From Triangularia verruculosa (lineage: Eukaryota > Ascomycota > Sordariomycetes > Sordariales > Podosporaceae): a DNA stretch of 64,000 nucleotides. The stretch's first letter is position 1. Every line of letters starts with the position of its first letter. Under the pieces are notes generated by a model, which made no database searches, had not been told where the DNA came from, and saw nothing but the letters and a program-made list of their open reading frames with translations. The stretch spans positions 124,001 to 188,000 of the forward strand of contig MU863944.1 of NCBI GenBank assembly GCA_033296885.1. Reading direction: 5' to 3'. The translations under genes and the position numbers were made by a program. Positions 31,110 through 43,349 of this stretch are shown here, in pieces.

Positions 31110-32986
31110 TCAAGCCCCGGCGCTGGTGGTCTGAAGCTTGGAGTAAACCTCATCTCCCTTCCTCCGCTCATCCTCAATGATCTCCTGGACCGACTTGGTG
31201 CCGGCACCATCCCCATAATACTTCTCGGCCAGCTCAATGCACCTAAGGTTGGCCGCCAACTTGTTCATTGTCTCCATCCACTCCTCCGTCTTCTCGCTGT
31301 CAAAGACAATGCCACCACCAGCTTGCAGATACGCGATACCATTCTTGGCTAGCATTGTACGGATAGCAATGCAAGTATCCATTTGACCCTCGTCCAGTCT
31401 GAAACCCTTGCCATCTCCAAGAGAACGGACAACATCGTAGGCGAACCATCCAGCAGCACCGGCATAGATGCCTCTCTTCTCCTGTTCCAAATCATAGATC
31501 AGCTCCATAGCCTTGATCTTGGGAGCGCCAGAGACGGTGCCGGCGGGGAAAATGCTGCGCATGGCATCCCAGCGGGTGCATTCTGGCCTCAACAGGCCCG
31601 AGACCTCGGATGTCAAATGTTGAACATGAGAGAAGCGGTCGATGCGCATGAGGCGGTCGACCTTGACAGTGGAGGGGTGGCAAACACGGTTTACGTCGTT
31701 GCGGGCCAAATCGACAAGCATGACGTGTTCAGCGCGGTCCTTTGTGCTGTTCTGCAGAATGGCGGCAAGTTCCTCATCTTCAGCTGGGTTGGCACCACGC
31801 TTGATGGTGCCTGCGATAGCATGGTTGACGATCTTGGGACGGGACAGCGCCTCAGCCGCCGAGTAGCCAAATCTTTCATCTTGTGGGAGGTTAGCGTAGC
31901 CATCAGTCTTCATAAGACATTCTGGAGAAGCGCCAATGATGTGAAAGTCGGCGCAGGATAAGAAGAACAGGTATGGGGAGGGGTTGAGGGTGCGCAGTGT
32001 GCGGTAGATGTTGAAGGGGTGCAGGCTTGTGCTCCGTGAGAATCGCTGTGAGGGGACAGCCTGGATGATGTCACCCTTGACGATATGCTTCTTGAGCTCG
32101 GTAACGAAAGTCTCGTAGCCATGGCGGCCAACGTTGGACGAATATTGCTGTTCCGAGGCGGGCTTGCTGGGGCTTGCTGGGGGAAGAGGAATCTCGTTCT
32201 GCTGAATGAGGTCCAGGGTGGTCTTAATTGTTGCCGCGGCCTTGTCATAGGCGGTTTGAAACTCATCGCCGACGGTCTCGGGCAACCTCATGTGAGTCAC
32301 GATGGTGACGGTCTGGAAGAAGTGGTCAAAAGCGACAATGGTGTCGAACAGCATAAAAAGCGCTTCTGGGATTTGAAGGTTGTCCTTGAGGGCTCTCGCG
32401 GTCTTGGGCTCAAAGTACTTGATGCAGTCATAAGACAGATAGCCGACAGCGCCACCAGTCAGACTGGGAAGCTTGAGGGACGGAATGCTGAGAACACGAT
32501 CTTGACCGAGCGTGGTCTCGAGGGCACGGAGGGGATCGCCGACATCTTCATATCCGGGGCCAGTAGCCAATACTTTTCTGGGATCTGTTGAATGTGATTA
32601 GAAATCAACGACAACGGATGTGTCGCTGCCGTTGGTGCGACTTACTGGCACCGATAAAGCTGTAACGGCCAACCGTCTCTGTGCTTCCGGTGGCGCTCTC
32701 AAGCAGGAACGAGTACTCAGCGGTGGCACTGTGTCGTCAAGCAACAAACGGGTCAACAATCAGCCGAAACGGACTTTAATTGATACATATCCACCCCAGC
32801 CTCAGGACGCATCACGTACCCGTTGGAGAGTTTGAGGTAAATGGCAGATGGTGTCAACAGGTCCGAGGGGACCGAGATGCAAACGGGAAGCAGTGTCGGC
32901 CGTGGACTGGCTTGGCGTGCCTCCTCAAAGACGGACCGGGCCTCTGCCACGGTTGGCCGGATGTCGAGATTTGAGGTAGAAGCCAT
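31110..32986 (-). CDS. trpE: Anthranilate synthase component I
   Basis: Three exons (32986-32820, 32728-32646, 32584-31110) join in frame to 574 residues. The enzyme converts chorismate and glutamine-derived ammonia to anthranilate in tryptophan synthesis, with the separate glutamine amidotransferase component. Seen in sequence are the tryptophan feedback motif LLES at residues 64-67, the chorismate-binding domain with DIIQAVPSQRF, FHIIGASPECLM, AGTIKRGANP, MLVDLARND and AGTVSGAPKIKAM, and the closing QAGGGIVFDSE block. All conserved blocks are intact. It looks like a functional housekeeping gene lodged between immunity-type genes. Confidence 0.96.
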
Positions 32987-33917
32987 CGAGAGACTTGGGC
33001 TTCGTGATCTTGAGAGATACGGATCCTGAATCTCCAGCGAGCTAGGGCGTGTCAATGGCTGGCAGAAATGGATCCTCGACCGTTGTCACTGAGAGCTAAG
33101 CTCAAACAAAGCTGCCAAGTTCGAGATTTCGCTGTTCACCGCCCAACCCCACCATCCGATTTCGGTGACTCATGGTGGGGTAGTTCTGGTGGAGTCATCG
33201 TGCCCTGCCACTTCTAACCCTAACCCGCCGAGGTTATGCCTGCATAAATTTCATAAAGAATTGCTGCAATGCATAATATTTGACTTGTCGACATCCAAAT
33301 TGCCTACAGGGACGCGTTGGATCCTAATCTCCGCCGCGATATCTTCAAGACTACAATGAAGGCACTTCCTGAACAGTGACATCCATTGCAGGCAAGGGAG
33401 CAGACCTACACCTTCCGTCGACACCCATTTCGCGTTTTTTGGGTCTTTCGTGATTGAGCCTAGATGGGATCATGTCAAGATCGCCAACTCGCTTCGAACC
33501 CCGAGTAAACTCCATGATACCCAAGCCCTTGAAGCATTTCTAGCTGATCAGGCTATCTAGGAGTTTGCCAGGTCATCGGTTTTGCATCCTATAGATCAAT
33601 TGCCGCAATCAAACCAGGGTCGACTTCCGGGATTGCTGTTCTTTTTGTAAATTGCCCAGCCGAGGGCGCATTTCCAAGTCCCGTGCTATTCTTTGCGTCT
33701 AGAATTTGATTCGTTTAGTTACAAGAGTGGCGGTGTAGTGGTGTCGTGCATGATGGCTGAGGCATAGCTGCCTAATTTCCTTCATGCCCATGGGGGCAAG
33801 CTCCCATTTCTCCGTCTACCTTACATCAAAGGCCTGCTCGCTGCTCCATTCGACGTCCCCTCATCATCAGACAAGGGAACCGTCCAAAGCAAGGCTAACA
33901 AACACAATTCGCACACC
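32987..33917. other. Divergent promoter region of trpE and the NACHT-ankyrin gene
   Basis: No gene is supported. The left third contains the trpE promoter. TGACTCA-type GCN4/CPC1-like sites would be expected for trpE; a GTGACTCATGG stretch at 33162-33172 fits that consensus. The right third is leader sequence of the NACHT-ankyrin gene. Confidence 0.45.
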
Positions 33918-36900
33918 ATGTCGGGCCTTGAGGCTATCGGCGTTGTGGCGAGCATTGGTTCTCTGGTCGACATCGCCGATCGCGCGTTTCGGGCCAGCTT
34001 GAAGTACATACGTGCCGTCAAGGATGCCCCAAAGACTGCGCGACTTCTCACGACGGAGATACAGAACATCTGCGGCGTACTTCACAGTCTCAAAGTCTTT
34101 TCAGCTTCCCTAGAAGACGAACAACTGGTCGGCTCAGACACTAAGGCCTTACACTTACATCACATCGATTCATGCTGCCACACTCTCACCGAGATTCGGC
34201 TCAAGCTGGAAAAATATCAGAACGACTTCAACAGCGGCCACAAGCGGAAAACGATATCGCGAAGTCTCAAGTGGCCTTTTAGCGAAGAGGAAACGACCAA
34301 GCTCTTGAACAGGGTCAGCGCCGACAAACAAACGATGAGCCTCGCAATGACGGTCGACTCGACAAGTGCATTCCTTCTCAAGCTTTCTCGTCAGCACCAA
34401 GATGTCACTCGACAGATGGCCGAGATTCACTCTGATGCCCGAACGACTTTGGAGATTTCAGCTCGTGTCGAGATGAACAGCAAGCGCCGCGCGGTTCTTG
34501 CACTATTCAACCGATCTGAAGCCCAGGCATCCGAATATCTGGCGGCCAGTGTGGCCAGCAGATTTCCAATGACTGCGCTATGGCTTACCCAAGGTGACAA
34601 GTTCAAGGACTGGCTTTGTACTCCAAGGTCGAAGCTTTGGCTCGGGGGAATAGCTGGAGCAGGAAAAACGGTCATCGCAGGGGCCATGATCTCACAAGCT
34701 TTGAGTCTCTGTAACCCCGAATGCGCTGTCGCTTTCTTCTTTTGCGACGTCTCCAAAGGCGCAGCGACATCGTTGACGGATCTCTTTGGAACCTTGGCCG
34801 CTCAACTAGCTCGCCAGAGTGAAGACGCCTATCAGACCCTGGAGCGATACTACAGCGAACTCAATCCTGAGCGTGGAGTGACCCGTGCAGCAACTGTTGA
34901 CCGCCTTGGCTTTGTCCTGGCCGAAATGATAGGGTGTTTCACCCGAGTGTACATCGTCATTGATGGCCTCGACGAGTACGGACAAGAGGCCACAAAGATC
35001 ATCACCACATTGTCGAGAATATGGGATTCAACAGAAACCTGTTCGATTGCGCTGCTCAGCCGTGATGAGGCTTACATCCGGGAGGAGCTCGAAGACGAAT
35101 TGGAGTTTGAGTATCTCGAGGTCGCCGCTCGCAAAGAAGACATCGAGCCGTACGTCATCGCCAAGATTGAAGAAAAGTTCAGAAAGGGCAAGAAGAAGCG
35201 TGAAATGATGGAGGAAACGAAGGAAGCAATCACCAACGCTTTAGTTGCAGGCTCTGGGGGGATGTTTCGGTGGGTTGTGTGCCAGATTGATTACATCGCG
35301 CAATTCTCAAGCGACGCGGACAGGCGGAAGGCTTTGAATGATCTGCCACCGGATCTTACAGAGACGTACAAGCGGATTCTCGACGGGGTAAATGAAAACA
35401 CCAGGCAAGACGTTCAGACTCTTGTTAAACGGATCCTGCATCTTATCGACTTCAACGAGGAGCGAATCACCATTCCCCAGCTTTCTGAAGCGATTTCCAC
35501 ACACATCTCCCGTCCAGAAGATCTCGTCTCTGAGGACGACATTGCACTGTGGTGCAGTGGTCTCATACGAAAGTCCAGCGATGGTACCTATTTCGAATTC
35601 GCCCACTTTTCGGTGCGCGAGTTTCTTCGTAGCGACAAGCTGCTGGGGACAGCGTACGACAGGTACCATACATCGGATGCCAAGGTCGCTATTACACTGG
35701 CCTCTACATCGATTCAATTTCTACTGCGCCCTGAATTCTCTCCGGTACGCAGGAATAACGATCTGGCTACCAGGGATGCCATCGCCAGGGTCAAAGCACA
35801 CCCATTCTATTCTTATGCCGCAAAGTTTTGGACAACAGCTCAAGATAAATCGTGGTGGGACGACAGCGAGGTCAACGAACTACTTCTACGCCTGTTTCAA
35901 AATCCAAAGACAGGAAACTGTACAAACTGGACGGTCGAAGTTTGTCGAAATCTTCTTCTGTTCAGTGAGCCTTGGTACAACGTGCCCATGGGCCCGCCTC
36001 GATATAACCAATCCATGATGACATTTTTACGCGAGCATGTTGTGTCTACAACCACACGAGCCGACTTCACGCCCCTCCACATCGCATCACTTTTGAGCAT
36101 CCCCTCTGTCACCAAACATCTCTTGTCGTTGAAGGATCCTCCAGTGGATTCGAGTAGTCCAGTGGGAACACCATTACATTGTGCTACAATAGGCACTCTC
36201 TTGTTTGATGAAAGTCAATCTGCGCTCTCTACCATTTCCCGAGGATACTGGACCCTGAAATTTGACGTGATGGGAAGCTCTGCTAAGGCATCCACTGTCA
36301 AGCTGCTCCTAGAGGCAGGGGCGAATCCTTCCGAAGTCTGCCACACTAAACTGTGGTCTCACTCCCCGCTATACGTTTCCTTTGTGGTGGGGACGGGTTC
36401 GTTGGGATTCACTCTGTTTCTTCAACTTTTGAAAGCTGGGGCGTCCATTGACAAGAACACATATGAGCACGCGCTAGAACTGTTCCACTCCAACGTTGAG
36501 GTGGAAGAGGAAGCTGCAGTTGCAGGTTTGAAGGCTTTGCTAGAAGGCATTCTCAAGGCAACCACCGCCACAAAGTCGCTCGAGCAAGCCGCCGCTCTCA
36601 GGCTCCAAACTGCTGCCCTTAAGTTTATATCCGACGCTAAGGCCAACTTCAACTTTGACTCGTCTGCCATTGGCTTCGCGTATGGGTCTGGCCCAGATGC
36701 AACAGCATTATCTCCGCCTTCGAAAATCAAAATCGCCATTAAATCGGGCAACATGGACGCTGTACGCCACATTCTCAATACAGGCACTTGGGACTGGGCC
36801 CACCAGAAGCTGGAAGACGGGCGTACACTTCTACATTATTCTGTGATACATGGTGCATCGGATGTGCTGCGACTTTTGGTTGCCAAAGGCCTCGATATTA

Positions 36901-39900
36901 ACTTCCCTGACGAAGAAGGCAATACCGCTGTCACATTGTGTCATAAAAAACAGGATGTGCCGATGCTGCAAGAGCTCTTGATTGCTGGAGGGCGAAGCGA
37001 CGTCGCAGAGACAAAGAAAGGCAACACTGTCTGGCATCTTGCAGCAGCATCCAGCTCGGCCGAGATTCTAGAACTACTTGTTGACAGGTCTGGGGAGGAT
37101 GCGATTTCAGCACTTTCCAGGCGCAATAACCTTGGAGAGACACCTTTCGCAGCCGCGTTAGCATTCGGAGCTGTTCGGTCTGCCAACTTTATACTCTCTC
37201 GTTTCAAAGGAGTATTGTCATGTTTTGCATCAGACAGCGTTCAAGGCGCGTATCGACCATATCGTTTAGCAACACAGATGACCATTTCAGCCGAGCTTAT
37301 CAACTTAATGGCTAAAGCCTGTGTTCCGTTAGACCCAGTTACGGATGATGGAGATACCCCGCTGCATTATTTAAAAGCTGACAAACATGGACCTCTGTTT
37401 GCCTCTTCACTGAAACGATTATACCCAAGCACAGGACGAAGAGGAAAGGACAACAAGACACCTTTGGAACTGTTCCTTCTCTCCTTCTACTCACACCCAA
37501 CTGACCCCATATACGAAACTAGAGCATGGGATACCATCAGGGAGCTGTGTGAGGAACCAAAAAGCTTGGATGGGAATGCGGCATATTCGAAACACGAGAC
37601 AACAGAGGATACAGAACAAAGAAGTAAGGCCTTCGGCACCAGGGTCAGTTGGCCGTCTCTAGAGGATGTGATTCCTTCAGCACTTGATTGTGCCTTAGGA
37701 AGCCTTTGTGGGCATTGCGCTTCTCATCTACACAACATCTGCGAGTTCTTCCTTGACACTGGCGCAATGGCAGAATTTGAATTGGGCAATGGCTTCTCTG
37801 GACTCATTCCCTTGCTCTCTTGTTTCCGAGTAAGGGATTCAACTATGCGGTTGGAACACGGCATCTCGCATGCTCAGGTCCCACTACATCGCGCTATTGA
37901 AGAGACAAAGTACTGGGAATCCGCTAGAAACCATAGACTTGTATTTCTATATCTCAGAAGAGCGGTTTTTTACAACCTCACCTCGGACTTGCAGTTCTTA
38001 TTGTCCAACGGCATGGATGTTCAGGCGCAGGTTGGCGGCTGCTCGGCTTTGGCGCAGGCGTGCACCATACAATCACAGTGCAGCACATTCGAGAAAGTTC
38101 TCGACTTTGCTGATCCGATAAAGCTCAACGACACAGTGTATACCAGTCCGGAGGGTGACCTGCGGCTCATTCACATCCTCGCATACGACGATGGCCCCAT
38201 TAGCAACAATAAGCTAAAGGCTCTGATTCGGAAGGGTGCAGATGTGAATGGTAAAACAGCATACGGCCTACCGGCAATGTCACTTTATATTCAGAAACGT
38301 GCTTCTCAGGGTGCTCAAATCCTTCTCGCCGCAGGGGCAAACGTCAACCTTCAGGACAGATATGGGTGGGACTCCCTTGCGATCGCTGCTACAATGAATG
38401 ACATCAGTTTCCTACGCAAGGTCAAAACAATGGCCGAAACCAATTCAGTTGAAATTGACTGGCGGCAAACTAGCACTACCTGTATTTTACGCCGGGGCAC
38501 TTTCAAGGGGTCGCATTACAATGCGTTGCACATTGCAATAGCTGGTTCAACATCATCAGAAATTCCACAAGAGAGCATACAGTTCTACCTGGAAGGCGGT
38601 TACTTTGATAACTCAACCCATTTAACTGGAGAGGGATTTAGTTACATGCATCTGGCAGCAATGGCAGGCCACGCCGACCTTGTACGACTCCTTGGCTCGC
38701 ACGAAATAACAGCGCAAACAGTAAACTGGCAACGTGAAGGTCTCTTGCCACTAAACATAGCCATCGATCGTGGAAATGCTGAGCTTGTCAAAGCTTTGTT
38801 GGAGGCTGGTGCTGATAAGACAGCCATCGGGCGTCATGGCTACACACCCACGGTCTATGCGATGGTGAATGGCATGTTCGACATTGCAGAGATTCTTGCC
38901 CCGTCGACGAAACCAATAAAATACGATGACAGAAGAACGGCACGAGAAGGGCTTATCAGGAAGAGACTGGCATTGGAAGATGCAATCCGGAGCGGTGAAG
39001 TCTTGACCTGCAAATCTCTGCTGGAGGAAGGCTGTCCACTGAATATGCCGTTAATCAAATGTAGAGAATGCTCGCCACTCCTCCTCGCCTTGCAGGAAGA
39101 GAAAAATGAGGTTGTGATGTGGATGGTACAATCAAAAACTGATCTCGATATTCTCGCGCGTGTATGCCAACTTGAACTGGACACGGCACGTTTCACATGT
39201 GTCCCAGTACTCGCTGCTAGATCGGTCAAGAATTTAAGTGCGCTTCCGATGATTTTGACAGCCTATCTCAGAGCGGGCGGGATGCCATTCCTCGAAGAGA
39301 AAACGCCACTCCATGCAGCTGCAGATGGAAAAAACCACGAAGGGATTTGTGTGATTGTGAGGCATATCAAGAAGAATCGCAATCTTTATCAGTAGGTAAC
39401 CTACCCATCAGAGCACCATAGTCCACGACAAGACTGAAATTGCCTGGAAACCATTACAATACTAACCTCTTTGCTAGGACCGCTCACTCATCCTTCTTGG
39501 ATGGCTGTGACACGGCGGATGGTGTCATGAGAAGATTGGTCAACGCAAAAACTTTCTACCCCGACGGAATTAAAAGAACAGCCTTACATATTGCTGTTAT
39601 GCAAAGGAGCGTGGAAACTGTTGGCGAACTGCTTAATAATCAAGCAGACCCTAATCAGCAAGACCAGGAGGGAGACACCCCTGTTCATGTGGCAGTCCGG
39701 GATAAGTTTATTGACCTAAGTATTATCAGGCAGCTGTTGAAAGCTGGGGCGCTCCTCGAGATCCGGAACAAGTCATCATTTACACCGCTTTTACTCGCAG
39801 CATATCACTCCCGACGGGAGGTTGTTGAGATCTTGTTGGAACACGGCGCAAATCCATATGCACAACTCCAAGAGGGGATTTCGGTTTTGGGACTATCTCA

Positions 39901-40705
39901 GGATCCATCGATCTTTGACCTTTTTCTCAGAAGGGGCCTTGACCCTTCTCACATTGACCAGTATGGATCCCGTCCTATTCATTTGGGCCTGGGAAGGGCA
40001 TCGACACGACGAATGATTCTGAACCGTTTGGACATCCAAGACATACCACCTCTCAAGAACGCCTCATTTCAGTTATGGCATCACGGCAACATACTCAATC
40101 TTCTAAGGACTATCAATCTCATCGCCAAGCGCCAGTCACATCTCGGTTGCCCGAATGTTGCGGAATTTAAACCTCAACAAGGCAAAAGCCCACTCTACTT
40201 CGCTGCTGAGTATGGCGATCTAGGAGCAATTCGCTCGATTCTGAAGGCAGGGGCGGAGATCGACTTTGAAAACTCGAGCTGTAACGGCAGGACGGCACTC
40301 CTGGTCGCTTGCTCTTATGGCCGCTTTGAGGTTGTCAAGTACCTGGTTGGGCGAGGTGCAGCTTTATGTTACAATGACTTGACCAACACACCTCAAAGTG
40401 CACTCAGAGCAGCGCAAAGGTTCCCCGACATCATTCACTGGCTGCTTGTTGAAAGATTTAGGGAACGCAAGAGACTCAAATGCTCAAACACGGTATATCC
40501 GGCCAACCTTCAGAAAACCAAGGTTAGTCCTTGGAGCGGACTATGGGCTGCACAGTTTCGGTTGGCAAAAACAGCATGGGATTGGAAGGGAAGGGACTTT
40601 GCAGATTTTGCGCACCGAAATACCCAATGGAGGCGTTATCTCGCTGGGCATGTCGTATCTGGAGTTGTACCGATTGGACCATCGGATGAGGTGGAGAGAC
40701 CCTAG
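33918..40705 (+). CDS. NACHT-type STAND NTPase with C-terminal ankyrin repeats
   Basis: Two exons (33918-39391 and 39478-40705) join through an 86-nt intron with an ACTAAC branch site and encode 2233 residues. Residues 1-200 are the helical N-terminal domain of fungal STAND proteins (MSGLEAIGVVASIGSLVDIA). The NACHT domain has a P-loop GIAGAGKT at 244-251 and Walker B IVIDGLDE near 346-353. It continues with a winged-helix-like part ending FAHFSVREFL. From about residue 700 there are many ankyrin repeats, some degenerate, running through both exons. Such proteins are fungal counterparts of NLR receptors: the repeats sense a ligand, NACHT oligomerises, and the N-terminus signals. The ligand and partner effector are unknown. 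The ankyrins are diverse rather than near-identical. Confidence 0.92.
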
Positions 40706-40953
40706 AGAGGCTCCTTTTTCACATGTCGAGTAGTGGTTGTCTGCGGAAGGGGCTGATGCATGTACGTACAAATGCGCAAGATTCAGAGGATGTCACTCCT
40801 ATTTCTCTATCGAACGAGCGTTGCACTTGACTCATACCCTCGAATAGTCTACCTCCTACGAAACCTTCTTCATCTCTAAGGAACTTCACCCGGGAAACAA
40901 AAACCGCAAAACGAGAAACCATATTCTAACAACATTGATCATGTACTACGAGC

Positions 40954-41791
40954 TCACCAAGGATGAACACCCCCATCCAAATCCAAAATCCCACTATCCT
41001 CCCACGCCTCCTTCTCCCTCTTCCCCTCCAAAATCGCCACCAACGCCTTAGCCGGGTCCTCCGCCGACCTCGCCCCTCCCTCAATCCTCATCTTCTTCCC
41101 CTCCTCCCCGGTCAAATTCGTAACGCACCACCCCGGATTGAAACTCGTCACCTTACCACCCCACTTGCGGAAGTCATACCGATGGCAAGCTGCCAACATG
41201 TTCAGCGCAGCCTTACTCATTTTGTATTCTGTCCCGGGCACATCCTTATAGGGGTACTCGGGGTCCAGCCTCAAAGTAATGCTCCCCTGCTCAGAGCTCA
41301 CGTAGATAACCCTGGCATTCGATGACTTCTGGAGGAGGGGAGTGAGCTCGTCGGTGACGACCTTGGCGCCGAAGACGTTGGTTTCGAAGGTGGTGCGGAG
41401 GTTCTCGAGGGTGTGGCAGGGGTGGGTGACAATTACGCCAGCGTTTTGGATGAGGACGTCGAGGCGGCCGAAGGTGGAGGCGAGGTAGGCTTTGGTGGAT
41501 TCGATGGTGGGGAGGGAGGTGATGTCGAGTTGGATGGGGGTGATGGGGGAGAGGAGGCTGGAACCGTGGGTGGATTGAATTTGGGAGAGCGCGACGTTGC
41601 CCCTTTCCAGGGAGCGGGAGCCGAGGAGGAGGTGGTAATTGGGAGAGGATTTCGAGAGGGCGACGATGGTTTCGAGACCGATGCCGCTGTTGGCGCCTGG
41701 CAGGGAATTAGCTTCTGGGTTTTGGTATTTGGAAGGGGAGGGGAGAAGGGAGCTTACCAGTGATGAGGACGATGGTTTTGTCGGTAGACAT
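40954..41791 (-). CDS. Short-chain dehydrogenase/reductase
   Basis: Two exons (41791-41758 and 41696-40954) join in frame to 258 residues. The Rossmann NAD(P)-binding motif TGANSGIG spans the intron. NAG follows at the usual place, the catalytic Ser lies in VIYVSSEQGS, and the catalytic Tyr and Lys are in YKMSKAA. This is a classical SDR of normal length. The substrate is unknown. It lies tail-to-tail with the NACHT-ankyrin gene, 248 bp apart. Confidence 0.9.
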
Positions 41792-42346
41792 TTTCAGTAC
41801 TGTAGTTACCGTTGAGTGGGTAGGTTGTTGGTTGCTGTCTTGCTGGCAGTTCTTGGGCTTGATGTTGCTTGTTTTTGATGATGATGGTGAAACTAGGTAT
41901 CAAGCAACTCAACTGCTCGAGGAACCCAGCTGTTTTATACACCATCTAGGTAACCATCGCAGCACCGGTTTGACTTCAACAGATAGCAAGCCATCTTCTG
42001 ACATCGGGAATAGCGGTCTTAATCATGGCTTCCAATTGATGTCATGTCCTTCGACGAGGAGATGGTACTTCTCCAGTCTTAAGTCCACTTCCAACGCGAC
42101 ATGCAAGTCGTCTGCACAAAAAACGCCAAGGCACCTGTGTTCGGGTTGTTGGTGGCAGTGCGCATAACCAATTCAGCTCCCAAAGTCCGCTAAAGTCCGG
42201 GCCCACCCAAAAATCCGCGAGCCCCGAAAAATATGCCCCTTTGTGGTCTTTTCATCATTTATTGATATCTATTTGCAGCCCTACTCATTCCGCCTTGTTG
42301 CATTGAAAAAGCCATGAACCCCTCTCTCTCTTCATCCAACAATCAA
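41792..42346. other. SDR promoter and spacer
   Basis: No gene visible. The pyrimidine-rich block near 42300-42340 precedes the tRNA-Arg gene. Confidence 0.35.
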
Positions 42347-42433
42347 GGTCTGCTGGCGTAATGGCAGCGCGTCTGACTACGATTAACCAATCAAGTAATC
42401 AGGAGGTTCCAGGTTCGACCCCTGGGTAGATCA
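42347..42433 (+). tRNA. tRNA-Arg(ACG) with a 15-nt intron
   Basis: The acceptor stem pairs GGTCTGC with GTAGATC, discriminator A. The T arm is CCAGG-TTCGACC-CCTGG. The anticodon stem TCTGA / TCAGG closes the loop CTACGAA once a 15-nt intron after the base following the anticodon is removed, giving ACG. A TTTTT Pol III stop begins two bases after the gene. The anticodon call depends on the intron placement. Confidence 0.75.
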
Positions 42434-42552
42434 TTTTTGCACCTCATCCTAGGTTCTCCTTCTTTTCCTTTTCCACACTACCGGAGCCCGAGATTCTTAC
42501 ACTGAATTTTTCACAACAACAAACAGCTACGACAGGTGATAACATCTGTAAA

Positions 42553-42638
42553 TCTTCCGTAGTATAGTGGTCAGTATGTGAGCTTGTCATCTTCAGACGT
42601 CAACGCTCGAGACCCGGGTTCAATTCCCGGCGGGAGAG
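42553..42638 (+). tRNA. tRNA-Asp(GUC) with a 14-nt intron
   Basis: The acceptor TCTTCCG pairs with CGGGAGA, discriminator G. The T arm is identical to that of the copy at 13676. The anticodon loop TTGTCAC is interrupted after the A by a 14-nt intron containing an ACGT core. A TTTT run follows within 20 bases. The 27 bases upstream match the upstream flank of the other copy except at three positions. Confidence 0.9.
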
Positions 42639-43349
42639 TCCATAATATCTTTTGCAAGTTGCCCTTTCACTGAACCTCTCACAGTTTGTCTTTATTGTTT
42701 TGCTTGCTCTTCTCACCTTTTGAGATAAGCTAAGCTCAGAGTTGACACAATTCTCGGGTGCTGAGAGAGGATGCGGTTGGTTATTGTCATGACAGATAGG
42801 ACTCATGCTCCAAACCCTCTATATTTCCCAAAAATAACGAGTGGGCTAAGCCTGCTGGGTGACAGGACCATGATCTCGGTGCGAAAAAGCTGCTCTGACT
42901 TCAATACACGACGTGTCACTAAGGTACCTAGGTATATAAACGCCGGGCGCAGTCTTGTGATTCAATTATAGGTAGCTCTATGCTTGTGCGTACGAGTAAT
43001 CCGAAAATAACCAAAACTGACTTAGCTTAAACAGGTACCAGCCTGCGAGGTAATTGTAATAAAAGACCCTCTCTAAAGATGTATCCTGCAGTGCGCGTTT
43101 TCTGTTTTTTTTTTAAGTTGTAGATGAGTTGTTTCTTTTCTCGTGGGGTCTGTGATCGGCAAAGCCTTATATTATTGAACTTAGAAACATCAGCAAAGAG
43201 GAAAAAAAACATGGAACAGACGGCGATATTAGCCAGGAAGCCCACGACGCCTGAAGACTGCGTGCCTAAAGTACAACAATACAATCTAGATTCACTTTCA
43301 TATTTGAGAATAAATCATCGTACCCAAGTACCTCGCTTCTGACAGCTTC
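42639..43349. other. Gene-free spacer
   Basis: No gene visible. An AAGGTACCTAGGTATATA motif lies at 42920-42937. A T-rich run at about 43105-43113 is near the 3' end of the ankyrin gene. Confidence 0.4.

Noticed and set aside
33918..39395. Stop at 39395 as the end of the NACHT-ankyrin protein
   Set aside because: A GT/AG intron with an ACTAAC branch site joins the frame to a second ankyrin-rich exon ending at 40705.
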